Shown: piece by piece, positions 15,505 through 22,609 of the stretch
Numbering within the stretch: position 1 is the stretch's first letter
Layout: every line of letters begins with the position of its first letter
Assembly (NCBI RefSeq): GCF_900545205.1
Contig: NZ_UQYC01000014.1
Coordinates: 1 to 30,429, forward strand
Direction of reading: 5' to 3'
Length of the DNA: 30,429 nt
Source of the DNA: an uncultured Veillonella sp.
GTDB taxonomy: Bacteria > Bacillota > Negativicutes > Veillonellales > Veillonellaceae
Notes under the pieces: generated by a model
Databases searched by the model: none
What the model was told of the DNA's origin: nothing
What the model saw: the letters and a program-made list of their open reading frames with translations, nothing else
Program-made: the position numbers and the translations under genes

Positions 15505-16311
15505 CTATAAAGTCATCTCATCAAGATTAAGAGGGAATAAATCCTTGTTCTCCATCACTTGTGGTGACTTTTCTAAATATTGCTTTCGCATTGACCATAA
15601 AATCTCTAAATCCTTTGGATCTAACTTGGACAATGCATATATCATCGTGAAATCTGAACCATAATGGCCACGCAAGCTATCAGGTACACCTTTAGGTCCT
15701 TCCCCACCGAGACGATTATTAAAGAACCCTTGTATACGTCGATTATCTAAATCAATGATAATGAACCCTGACGCATCATATACATATAATGTATGATTCA
15801 CACGTTTCAAGGCACGTACCGTATTCGTTATAAAATACTGGTCCTTCATGTCGATGAGGGATGACTCATAACCAGAATGGTAAAAGTCACCATAGTAATG
15901 AGCCCCTCTATCAGTAGATTCCAATAAATCCTTAAGTATGGATTGTTCTTGACTACTAAAATCAGAGAAAGTTTTTACCGTAGTAATCTCTCGTAAACCA
16001 CGTTGGTAATTCTCTGTCTTCGGTGGCTCTATATGTTGACCACGGAAGCTAACGGGCATCAACCGAAGTGTATTATCAGATAGATTATAAATACCGTAGC
16101 CTTCATAACCTAAAAAATAAACTTTTGAATCCATAGACTTCATCGCTAATATTCGTTTTGAAATAATGGCATCACTAGAATTTACTAGTGTATGCTCTTC
16201 TGGATCTATGCGTACTGTTTTGCTGTCATAATTACCACCTACGGCAAGCCAATAGGACAGGCCCATTACAATCAACGCTAGTACACACAACCCAATACGT
16301 TTTATATTCAT
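15505..16311 (-). CDS. Membrane-anchored protein of unknown function
   Basis: I do not recognise a family. The 268 residues begin with a short basic N-terminus and a hydrophobic segment (about 5-25, IGLCVLALIVMGLSYWLAVGG split over it), with no lipobox, so a signal anchor or uncleaved signal peptide is likely and the rest would be outside the cytosol. Two stretches, VYFLGYEGYGIYNL and LYVYDASGFIIIDL, resemble strands of a beta-propeller-like repeat, but too few are visible to claim the fold. GGGAG precedes the ATG. Its stop codon overlaps the Shine-Dalgarno of the YeaQ/GlsB-family gene, so the two probably function together, perhaps at the envelope. Upstream lies 126 nt holding a tgtacctat/ataggtaca inverted repeat (16369-16403). 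Confidence 0.7.
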   Translation of the reverse strand: MNIKRIGLCVLALIVMGLSYWLAVGGNYDSKTVRIDPEEHTLVNSSDAIISKRILAMKSMDSKVYFLGYEGYGIYNLSDNTLRLMPVSFRGQHIEPPKTENYQRGLREITTVKTFSDFSSQEQSILKDLLESTDRGAHYYGDFYHSGYESSLIDMKDQYFITNTVRALKRVNHTLYVYDASGFIIIDLDNRRIQGFFNNRLGGEGPKGVPDSLRGHYGSDFTMIYALSKLDPKDLEILWSMRKQYLEKSPQVMENKDLFPLNLDEMTL

Positions 16312-16437
16312 GTATACTCCCTATGAATCCCCAAGCATAAAACGTAATAATATATTGTGCTTACAGGATGTACCTATTCATATAATCCCTATTCATAGGT
16401 ACAACTGCAGCCTTAATGTTTACTATTTTGTAAATGT

Positions 16438-16911
16438 CTACGATAAGCTTAACTGAGTTAGTCTCTCGCCAATGGTCATTCCTTTATATGTAAAAGTTGG
16501 TAACAACTCTTGTAAAGGTTCTAAAACAAAGGTTCGATCCCAAAAGTAAGGATGTGGTACAGTAAGGCTTTCATCACAAATGGAAATCATAGTCCCCTTC
16601 TCATCAAATGCTAAAATAATATCTAAATCCAATGTACGTGGGCCCCAGTGAATGAGTCGTTCACGTCCAGCCCCCTGTTCTAAGGACTGTAACAAACTTA
16701 ACATTTGATGAGGGGCTAAAGAGCTTTCACAAAGCCACATACCATTAACAAAGATATCCTGCTCCGTATACCCCCAAGGTTCGGTTTCGATTAAGGACGA
16801 ACTAATGACCTTTGAAACCGCATCATGATTCTGTAATGATTGAAGGGCCAAATTAATGTGCCCCCGTTTATCACCGATATTTGAACCTACACTGATGTAA
16901 TAGGTATACAT
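16438..16911 (-). CDS. folK: 6-hydroxymethyl-7,8-dihydropterin pyrophosphokinase
   Basis: Transfers pyrophosphate from ATP to hydroxymethyl-dihydropterin, making the FolP substrate. The 157 residues show ISVGSNIGDKRGHI near the start, ETEPWGYTEQDIFVNG, and the hallmark RTLDLDIILAF carrying the Mg-binding aspartates, followed by TVPHPYFWDRTFVLEPL. I use the ATG at 16911, which overlaps the folB stop by one base and has GAGGT upstream; a TTG one codon earlier is an unlikely alternative. It is the last gene of the folate operon. Confidence 0.95.
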   Translation of the reverse strand: MYTYYISVGSNIGDKRGHINLALQSLQNHDAVSKVISSSLIETEPWGYTEQDIFVNGMWLCESSLAPHQMLSLLQSLEQGAGRERLIHWGPRTLDLDIILAFDEKGTMISICDESLTVPHPYFWDRTFVLEPLQELLPTFTYKGMTIGERLTQLSLS

Positions 16912-17273
16912 CAAATTTGACCTCGTGTAGTGACAACCTCAACATAATCTAGAATACCTGCAATCGGTACAGATGGTTTGCGCACCGTTACAGATAAACC
17001 AACAATGCCTTGATAATGTTGGTATAAAGAATCGGCGATAAGTGCTCCCAACCGTTCTAACAAATTATGTTTTTCTCCAGTCATAACAGATTCTACAATG
17101 TCATATACCTCTACATAATTGATAGAATCCTCTAACTGGTCACTTTGACCGGCCTTTGTAAGATCTGTAGTAATTTCAACATCTACAAAGAATCGTTGTC
17201 CCTGTTCTTGTTCAGATGCCAAATTTCCATGAAATCCGTAAAATGCCATGTTCTTTAAAACGATTTTATCCAT
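16911..17273 (-). CDS. folB: Dihydroneopterin aldolase
   Basis: Cleaves dihydroneopterin to hydroxymethyl-dihydropterin and glycolaldehyde. The 120 residues are the usual size of this T-fold enzyme. KNMAFYGFHGNLASEQEQGQ (6-25 region) contains the conserved glutamate of the pterin site, YVEVYDIV is the central strand, and HNLLERLGALIADSL and the lysine of VTVRKPSVPI complete the active site. The ATG overlaps the folP stop by one base (TAATG), and the stop shares one base with the folK start (TGATG): tight translational coupling. Confidence 0.95.
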   Translation of the reverse strand: MDKIVLKNMAFYGFHGNLASEQEQGQRFFVDVEITTDLTKAGQSDQLEDSINYVEVYDIVESVMTGEKHNLLERLGALIADSLYQHYQGIVGLSVTVRKPSVPIAGILDYVEVVTTRGQI

Positions 17274-18106
17274 TACTCACCTCGTAATAGGCCATCTGCT
17301 ACGGCTAAGGCACGTTTGTGCATTTTCACATTATGAACACGCACCATATCAACACCTTGGAATACGCCTGTAATACAAGCAGCTACCGTGCCTTCATCAC
17401 GCTCCTCTGGTGGTAAACCACCCAACATGGAACCGATGAAACGCTTGCGGCTAGGAGCAAGTAAAATAGGATACTCATAAGCCGTTAACTCACCTAAACG
17501 TTGCATAACTTCAATATTTTGTTCTTCTGTTTTACCAAATCCAATGCCTGGATCAAGCCAAATTTGTTGTGGTGTTACACCAACCTTTAATGCTTTATCT
17601 ACAGCAGAGAAGAAGTATGCCTTCATATCTTCAATGATATCACCATAGTTTGTGTCATTGCTATTGTGCATAATGATTACTGGCACCTTATATTTTGCTG
17701 CTACTGCTGCCATATCAGAGTCATAATGTAATCCCCACACATCATTTAAAATATGGGCCCCTTTAGAAAAAGCATAATCTGCAGTTTTAGCATGGTATGT
17801 ATCGATAGATACAGGAACTGTAGATGCATTAAGTACAGGATCTATCAATTGAGATAAGCGTTCAATTTCTTCATCCGCTGTCAACGGTGTACAGCCTGGA
17901 CGCGTAGATTCAACACCTAAATCGATAATATCAGCGCCATCTTCAATCATTTGTGTTACATGCGCTGCTGCTGCCTCAGGGGTATTAAATTTACCACCAT
18001 CAGAGAAAGAGTCAGGCGTACCGTTGAGTATCCCCATGATAAGGGTACGATCGCACAAAGATAAACTTTTGCCATCATTCCATGTATAATTTCTACGTTT
18101 AAACAT
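17273..18106 (-). CDS. folP: Dihydropteroate synthase
   Basis: Joins hydroxymethyl-dihydropterin pyrophosphate to p-aminobenzoate; the target of sulfonamides. The 277 residues form a TIM barrel. Loop 1 reads MGILNGTPDSFSDGG, with glycine where most enzymes have valine (NVTPDS). Further motifs are DLGVESTRPG, ILNDVWGL, VIIMHNS, WLDPGIGFGKT, the APSRKRFIG loop (the sulfonamide-contact SRK), and RVHNV near the end. The start is taken as ATG 18106, with GGAGG 8 nt upstream inside the end of folE; a GTG at 18121 is possible. The gene overlaps folE by 8 nt. Confidence 0.95.
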   Translation of the reverse strand: MFKRRNYTWNDGKSLSLCDRTLIMGILNGTPDSFSDGGKFNTPEAAAAHVTQMIEDGADIIDLGVESTRPGCTPLTADEEIERLSQLIDPVLNASTVPVSIDTYHAKTADYAFSKGAHILNDVWGLHYDSDMAAVAAKYKVPVIIMHNSNDTNYGDIIEDMKAYFFSAVDKALKVGVTPQQIWLDPGIGFGKTEEQNIEVMQRLGELTAYEYPILLAPSRKRFIGSMLGGLPPEERDEGTVAACITGVFQGVDMVRVHNVKMHKRALAVADGLLRGE

Positions 18107-18668
18107 TTGCCTGTCCTCCACCTAACATTGCTAACGCTTCATCACGTAACGTACCTGTCTCTGCTAGCACGCCACGGCTTTCTAATGTAATCACCTTTGA
18201 ATCTTGCTGCATAGTTCCTTTGATGAGCATACATAACTGTGTTGATGTAATGCGCACAAATACACCATGAGCAGATAAATCATTCATAATGGCATCTGCT
18301 AATTCCGACGCCAACCGCTCTTGTAGTTGCGGCCTCCGACTAAGGATATTAACAATATCTTGAAACTTGCTAAGACCTGCCACACAGCCATCCTTCGGTT
18401 GATACACAATATCAACGGTTCCAAAGAATGGTAACAAGTGATGCTCACACATGGAATAAAAGGGAATTCCTGTAACTGCTACAAGACCCTTGTAATCAGT
18501 ACTAAATGTTTCACCCCATGCAGATTTTGTATCTAGGCCTACGCCACTGAATAATTCACTATATAATTCTGTTACACGACTTGGTGTTTTCTCTAGCTCT
18601 GGTGCCTCTGTATCAACAGATAAAGCTTCTAAGAATTGCTTTATCCCGTCCTTTGCACGTTGATTCAT
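18099..18668 (-). CDS. folE: GTP cyclohydrolase I (FolE) with non-canonical active-site residues
   Basis: First enzyme of folate synthesis, GTP to dihydroneopterin triphosphate. From ATG 18668 (AGGAGG upstream, behind the ABC-F stop) it has 189 residues, the normal size. The zinc/catalytic motif SMCEHH (72-77) and zinc cysteine C146 are present, as are GLSK (98-101) and RRPQLQERL (111-119). Three positions differ from the family as I know it. The ATHxCM-type histidine (E. coli H179) is Q144 in STQLCM; the arginine after GLSK (E. coli R139) is D104; the RG arginine (E. coli R185) is K150. So activity may differ from textbook GTP cyclohydrolase I. Family membership is certain; the exact reaction is not. 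Confidence 0.9.
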   Translation of the reverse strand: MNQRAKDGIKQFLEALSVDTEAPELEKTPSRVTELYSELFSGVGLDTKSAWGETFSTDYKGLVAVTGIPFYSMCEHHLLPFFGTVDIVYQPKDGCVAGLSKFQDIVNILSRRPQLQERLASELADAIMNDLSAHGVFVRITSTQLCMLIKGTMQQDSKVITLESRGVLAETGTLRDEALAMLGGGQANV

Positions 18669-18676
18669 CGGTCCTC

Positions 18677-20233
18677 CTAAACGATCTTTGTCGTCCAATC
18701 TTCAATATTCCAAATATCCGTAACCCAATCTTTATAAAATTCAGGTTCATGACTTACCAAAACGATGGTTCCTTTGAACTCACGTAAGGCACGGCTCAAC
18801 TCTTCCTTCGCATAGATATCTAAGTGATTTGTCGGTTCATCTAATACGAGTACATTGTACTTATTCTGCATCAACTTGCACAAGCGAACCTTTGCATTTT
18901 CACCACCGGATAAGACGCGCATTTGAGATGTAATATGCTCGTTAGTAAGACCACAACGAGCAAGTGCTGCACGTACTTCTGCATTAGTCATTGCTGGATA
19001 CTCGTTCCAAATATAGTCTAGAGCAGTTTCAGAATTAGATGGTGTATCTTCTTGAGCAAAATAGCCAATTTGTAAGAAATCACCTTTTACCAACTCACCG
19101 CTCACCGGTTTTAATAAACCTAAAATTGTTTTCAACAATGTCGTTTTACCTAGACCATTAACACCGCGAATGGCGATTTTTTTATTTCTTTCAATTTGAA
19201 AGTCTACAGGTCTAGTCAACGGTTCATCATAACCTAACTCCAGACCAAAAGCCTCTACGATAAAACGACTTGGCGTACGACCTTCTTTAAAACTAAAGGA
19301 AGGTTTAATATACTCTTTTGGTTTTTCCAAAATTTCCATTTTCTCCAAGCGCTTAGCTCGAGAATTGGCCATGCCACGCGTTGCAACGCGAGCTTTATTA
19401 CGTTGGATGAAGTCCTCCATACGCTCAATCTCTTGTTGTTGACGCTCATAAGCCTTAGCCGCTTGTGCCTTTTTCACTTCGTAAGCAGCTTGGAACTGAT
19501 GATAATCGCCAGTATAACGCGTTAAGACCGCTTGCTCGATATGATAAATAACATTAACTACAGAATTTAAGAACTCCATATCATGAGAAATCAGGATAAA
19601 AGCATTTTCGTAGTTTTGTAAATAGTTTTGCAACCATTGAATATGCTCTACATCAAGATAGTTTGTCGGTTCGTCCAATAGCAAAATAGTTGGTTTTTCC
19701 AGTAATAGTTTTGTAAGCAAAACCTTTGTACGTTGACCACCACTGAGCTCTGTAACATCTCGATCGAGCCCAATATCCATAAGACCAAGCCCTGCAGCGG
19801 TACGTTCGATAACCGCATCAATTTCATAGAACCCACGTTGCTCTAGAATTTCTTGCCATTCCCCAACTTGTTCGAGCAGTTTATTCATCTCATCTTCGGA
19901 TACATCACCCATACGATTATAAGCGTCATTAATCTTTTGTTCCATGACGAACAAATCATCAAAGGCGCGTTGCAATACGTCGCGGATGGTCATCCCTTTT
20001 TCGAGGACTGCATGTTGATCCAAGTACCCAACAGTGACTTGGTTGGACCATTCAATTTTACCTTCATCAGGAGGAATTTTACCTGTAATGATATTTAGGA
20101 ATGTAGACTTGCCTTCGCCATTGGCACCAATGAGGCCTACATGTTCGCCTTTTAATAGGCGGAATGATGCATCATCTAAAATTTGTCGCGCTCCAAAACC
20201 ATGGGTTACATTTGAAACGGTTAAAACACTCAT
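18677..20233 (-). CDS. ABC-F family ATP-binding protein
   Basis: Soluble tandem ABC ATPase expected to act on the ribosome, as translation factor or antibiotic-protection protein. From ATG 20233 it has 518 residues beginning MSVLTVSNVTHGFG. First ABC domain: Walker A GANGEGKST, signature LSGGQRTKV, Walker B LLLDEPTNYLD. The linker (about 240-310) is basic and helical (ERQQQEIERMEDFIQRNKAR, the P-site interaction region). Second domain: GVNGLGKTT, LSGGENAKV, VLDEPTNHLD. I prefer this start because GGAGAT precedes it and the domain begins here; an in-frame ATG at 20284 would add 17 residues across the leader hairpin. The stop lies 8 nt before folE, so it leads the folate operon. ABC-F subfamily is not resolved. 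Confidence 0.92.
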   Translation of the reverse strand: MSVLTVSNVTHGFGARQILDDASFRLLKGEHVGLIGANGEGKSTFLNIITGKIPPDEGKIEWSNQVTVGYLDQHAVLEKGMTIRDVLQRAFDDLFVMEQKINDAYNRMGDVSEDEMNKLLEQVGEWQEILEQRGFYEIDAVIERTAAGLGLMDIGLDRDVTELSGGQRTKVLLTKLLLEKPTILLLDEPTNYLDVEHIQWLQNYLQNYENAFILISHDMEFLNSVVNVIYHIEQAVLTRYTGDYHQFQAAYEVKKAQAAKAYERQQQEIERMEDFIQRNKARVATRGMANSRAKRLEKMEILEKPKEYIKPSFSFKEGRTPSRFIVEAFGLELGYDEPLTRPVDFQIERNKKIAIRGVNGLGKTTLLKTILGLLKPVSGELVKGDFLQIGYFAQEDTPSNSETALDYIWNEYPAMTNAEVRAALARCGLTNEHITSQMRVLSGGENAKVRLCKLMQNKYNVLVLDEPTNHLDIYAKEELSRALREFKGTIVLVSHEPEFYKDWVTDIWNIEDWTTKIV

Positions 20234-20249
20234 ATCTATCTCCACCGGA

Positions 20250-20277
20250 ATAAAAGCCGTCTTGTTGAAGACGGCTT
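20250..20277 (-). terminator. Terminator-like hairpin in the ABC-F/folate operon leader
   Basis: A perfect 10-bp stem (20254-20263 with 20268-20277, 4-nt loop) is followed on the minus strand by TTATTCC, giving a TTTTATT run with the end of the stem. It lies downstream of the strong promoter at 20306-20334 and 20 nt before the ABC-F start codon. An in-frame ATG at 20284 would let ribosomes translate through it. Confidence 0.7.
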
Positions 20278-20305
20278 GTTTCATACTTACTTAAATATTA
20301 TATCT

Positions 20306-20334
20306 ATTGTACCTTTTTGACCTCTATATGTCAA
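20306..20334 (-). promoter_or_regulatory. Strong sigma-70 promoter for ABC-F-folEPBK
   Basis: Minus strand: -35 TTGACA (20329-20334), 17-nt spacer, -10 TACAAT (20306-20311). A second -10-like TATAAT is at 20297-20302. The -35 starts about 10 nt after the stop codon of the M20 gene. Transcription would begin near 20299, before the hairpin. Confidence 0.82.
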
Positions 20335-20344
20335 AAATAGAACA

Positions 20345-21484
20345 TCACTTATGCATCGCATAACGCAAGGCTACAACAGCCATAATCTTAGCGCCCTTAA
20401 TCGCTTGTGCCAATCCATAGTCAGAACCAGCTGCACATGTAAACTCTGGCGTATGCGCTTCTAAACCTAATCCAATCTGTAATGTAGGTTGCGCTGTTGG
20501 TACTTCATAAGATACATTCCCTACATCAGTGCTACCATCTGCCTCATCATCAGGCAAGATACGAGGCGCTTCATCAAACTCGGTCATTACCTCTGTAAAG
20601 AGATCTAATAACCGTTTATCTTGACGCATATCCTTAAAGAGTGGCTCATAGTGATGCATTTCAACTTGAGCACCATAAGAAACTGCAATCTCTTGAGCAG
20701 CCTCTTTAATAGCAGGCAAAATAATACCTTCTAAATCATCTACCGTTCTACCGCGAACAGTCATACGAATTGTCGCCTTAGGAGTTACTACGTTCGGCGC
20801 CGTACCAGCTTCGGTAAAGATGGCACCTACAATAGCCCCCTTAGGGAATGTTTTCTTTAACTCTTTGATTCTTTGATATAAATCTACCCCGCAGTCTAAC
20901 GCATTAATACCAGTGTCAGTAAGTGAAGCTATATGACAAGACCGCCCGTGGAAGGTAACCTCTAGGGGATGTGTTGCTAATGATGTGCCACCTACCTCAT
21001 TTTCACCGCCCGGATGAATGATAAGTGCTGCCTCATAGCCCTTAAAAAGTCCCGCCTCAGCCATATACACCTTACCACCAATGGTCTCCTCTGCAGGGCA
21101 GCCAAAGAATGTCACACCCCAATCCTGTGGTGCACTTTGACTAAAAGCAACAGCAGCACCTAAACTCATCATAGCGATGAGATTATGACCACAGCCATGC
21201 CCTAGTTCAGGTAATGCATCATACTCGCCTAAAAAGGCCATTTTATGTGGTGCCTCACAATTATAGTCGCTCCGTAATGCAGTTTGTAACTCTGGCAGAT
21301 CAGTTAAACCCACTTGAGATGTAAAATTATGGTTCTCTAAAAATTGATTAATTACATTAACTGCTTTATGCTCTTCTAACCCCAATTCTGGATTATCGTG
21401 TAAATATAATGAAAGCTTACGCAACTCATGTGCCATAGCATCTATAATGGCACAAGCTTGCGCTTCTCGTTCTTGTAATGTCAT
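20345..21484 (-). CDS. M20-family metallo-amidohydrolase (AbgB/PM20D2-like)
   Basis: Cytosolic zinc amidohydrolase that cleaves amide or peptide bonds of N-acyl or dipeptide substrates. The 379 residues show FLGEYDALPELGHGCGHNL (84-102 region), with metal ligands H96 and H100, the E132-E133 pair in GCPAEET, and H157 in IIHPGG. The dimerisation domain contains FHGRSCHIASLTDTGINALD, and ATH near 172. The EYDALP-GHGCGHN arrangement resembles the AbgB/PM20D2 subgroup (p-aminobenzoyl-glutamate or lysine-dipeptide hydrolases) more than the IAA-amino acid group. GGGGAG precedes the ATG. It stands just upstream of the folate operon and just after ldcA; the true substrate is unknown. Confidence 0.87.
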   Translation of the reverse strand: MTLQEREAQACAIIDAMAHELRKLSLYLHDNPELGLEEHKAVNVINQFLENHNFTSQVGLTDLPELQTALRSDYNCEAPHKMAFLGEYDALPELGHGCGHNLIAMMSLGAAVAFSQSAPQDWGVTFFGCPAEETIGGKVYMAEAGLFKGYEAALIIHPGGENEVGGTSLATHPLEVTFHGRSCHIASLTDTGINALDCGVDLYQRIKELKKTFPKGAIVGAIFTEAGTAPNVVTPKATIRMTVRGRTVDDLEGIILPAIKEAAQEIAVSYGAQVEMHHYEPLFKDMRQDKRLLDLFTEVMTEFDEAPRILPDDEADGSTDVGNVSYEVPTAQPTLQIGLGLEAHTPEFTCAAGSDYGLAQAIKGAKIMAVVALRYAMHK

Positions 21485-21545
21485 AACTCCCCTTTATAAT
21501 ATCTAGTCTATACTGTCTATGAAATATTCTATCTATAGTGTTTAC

Positions 21546-21573
21546 TATGTATTCTATTTATTATGTATTCTAT
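21546..21573. repeat. Short direct repeat upstream of the M20 gene
   Basis: TATGTATTCTAT occurs exactly at 21546-21557 and 21562-21573 (16-bp period), and a degenerate third copy, TATGAAATATTCTAT, lies at 21518-21532. All are in the 104-nt gap between ldcA and the M20 gene and could be a binding site array or simple AT-rich sequence. Confidence 0.5.
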
Positions 21574-21588
21574 CTAAGAAGAGTCCGT

Positions 21589-22527
21589 CTATTTCGAATA
21601 GGGATGAATAATGATAGTGTTTGAAATGTATCTAAAGTTAATCGTTGCACCTAATGGTAGTGTTTGATGCGGCGTTCCATGACCTGTTGGTACATTGCAT
21701 ACAAAAGGTTCTGGTAATTTAGGATCTCGATTATCTTCCATATATCGTAGTGCTTCATAGCCTAAATCATAATCCCGTTCATCTTCGTCACCTTCGCAAT
21801 CTGTAAATGTACCGATGACCAGTCCTTTTATGCGACTCAACAAACCACTGAGGCGAAATTGTTGTAACATGCGATCTAGCTTATACGGTGCTTCCCCTAC
21901 ATCTTCAATGAATAGTAAGGTATCCTCCCAAGATTTCTCCTCTAAAAAATAAGGTGTTCCGCACAACATTGATAGCATCGTCATATTGCCGCCCTGTAAA
22001 ATCCCTTCCCCTAGCTCAGTACCAATGGCACCACGCGGCGGTTCAGGTAATGGTTCTATGACTTGTAATTTACCTTCTACAGCTACAAATAAAGCATCTA
22101 TATCTGCCTTACGTTCTTCTTTAAAGTCGACGCCCATCGGCCCGTGATAGGTAATAAGTCGGCTATATCGATTAATAGCCATATGAAGAGCTGTACAATC
22201 ACTATACCCTATAAAAGCCTTACGATATTTACGTATGGCCTTATAATCTAATAAATCTAGATAACGCATCGTTCCGTAACCACCGCGCAAAGCTAGCACC
22301 GCATCACAAGGTGCGGTGGTCATCATATATTGAAACTCTTGGGCTTGCTCCTCTGGTGTACCACCATAGAGTCCTTTACGATGTGCACTTTCACCAAAGA
22401 GCACATTATAGCCCCTTGCGTTACAAATGTCTTCTATTCTATGTAAATCTTCATCGCTTGCACTAGCAGGAGCCATAATACCTATGGTCATCCCAGGCGC
22501 TAAGCGCTTTGGTTCAATCCAGTTCAT
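21589..22527 (-). CDS. ldcA: Muramoyltetrapeptide LD-carboxypeptidase (S66 family)
   Basis: Serine peptidase that releases the terminal D-alanine of murein tetrapeptides in the cytosol, for cell-wall recycling; microcin-immunity homologues share the fold. From ATG 22527 it has 312 residues. The nucleophile is S109 in IGYSDCTAL, with E208 (LFIEDVGEAPYKLDRML core) and H273 (TGHGTPH) completing the Ser-Glu-His triad. LALRGGYGTMRYL (78-90) is the family signature. I reject the longer start at 22560 because it lies inside the terminator stem at 22550-22574; the chosen ATG has GAGG upstream. It is 57 nt downstream of oppA on the same strand. Confidence 0.92.
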   Translation of the reverse strand: MNWIEPKRLAPGMTIGIMAPASASDEDLHRIEDICNARGYNVLFGESAHRKGLYGGTPEEQAQEFQYMMTTAPCDAVLALRGGYGTMRYLDLLDYKAIRKYRKAFIGYSDCTALHMAINRYSRLITYHGPMGVDFKEERKADIDALFVAVEGKLQVIEPLPEPPRGAIGTELGEGILQGGNMTMLSMLCGTPYFLEEKSWEDTLLFIEDVGEAPYKLDRMLQQFRLSGLLSRIKGLVIGTFTDCEGDEDERDYDLGYEALRYMEDNRDPKLPEPFVCNVPTGHGTPHQTLPLGATINFRYISNTIIIHPYSK

Positions 22528-22549
22528 ATATCCTCGTAAAATATAACAA

Positions 22550-22574
22550 AAGACGTACACAATGTGTACGTCTT
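22550..22574 (-). terminator. Intrinsic terminator after oppA / leader of ldcA
   Basis: A perfect 11-bp stem (22550-22560 with 22564-22574, 3-nt loop) is followed on the minus strand by TTGTTATATTTT. It is 9 nt beyond the oppA stop and ends 22 nt before the ldcA ATG, so it may terminate the opp transcript or attenuate ldcA. Confidence 0.82.
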
Positions 22575-22580
22575 AAGTGT

Positions 22581-22609
22581 ATCTTATTTGTATGCTTTTT
22601 TAAAGTCAA
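22581..22609 (-). promoter_or_regulatory. Possible ldcA promoter inside the oppA 3' end
   Basis: Minus strand TTGACT (22604-22609), 17-nt spacer, TAAGAT (22581-22586). The -10 matches the consensus in 4 of 6 bases and overlaps the oppA stop codon. Listed because there is no room for a promoter between the terminator and ldcA. Confidence 0.35.

Noticed and set aside
20234..20284. N-terminal extension of the ABC-F protein from ATG 20284
   Set aside because: The extension has no family similarity and spans the hairpin; GGAGAT precedes the internal ATG at 20233. It is kept only as a possible leader coding segment.
22528..22560. Longer start for ldcA at 22560
   Set aside because: This start lies within the stem of a perfect terminator hairpin and has no Shine-Dalgarno.
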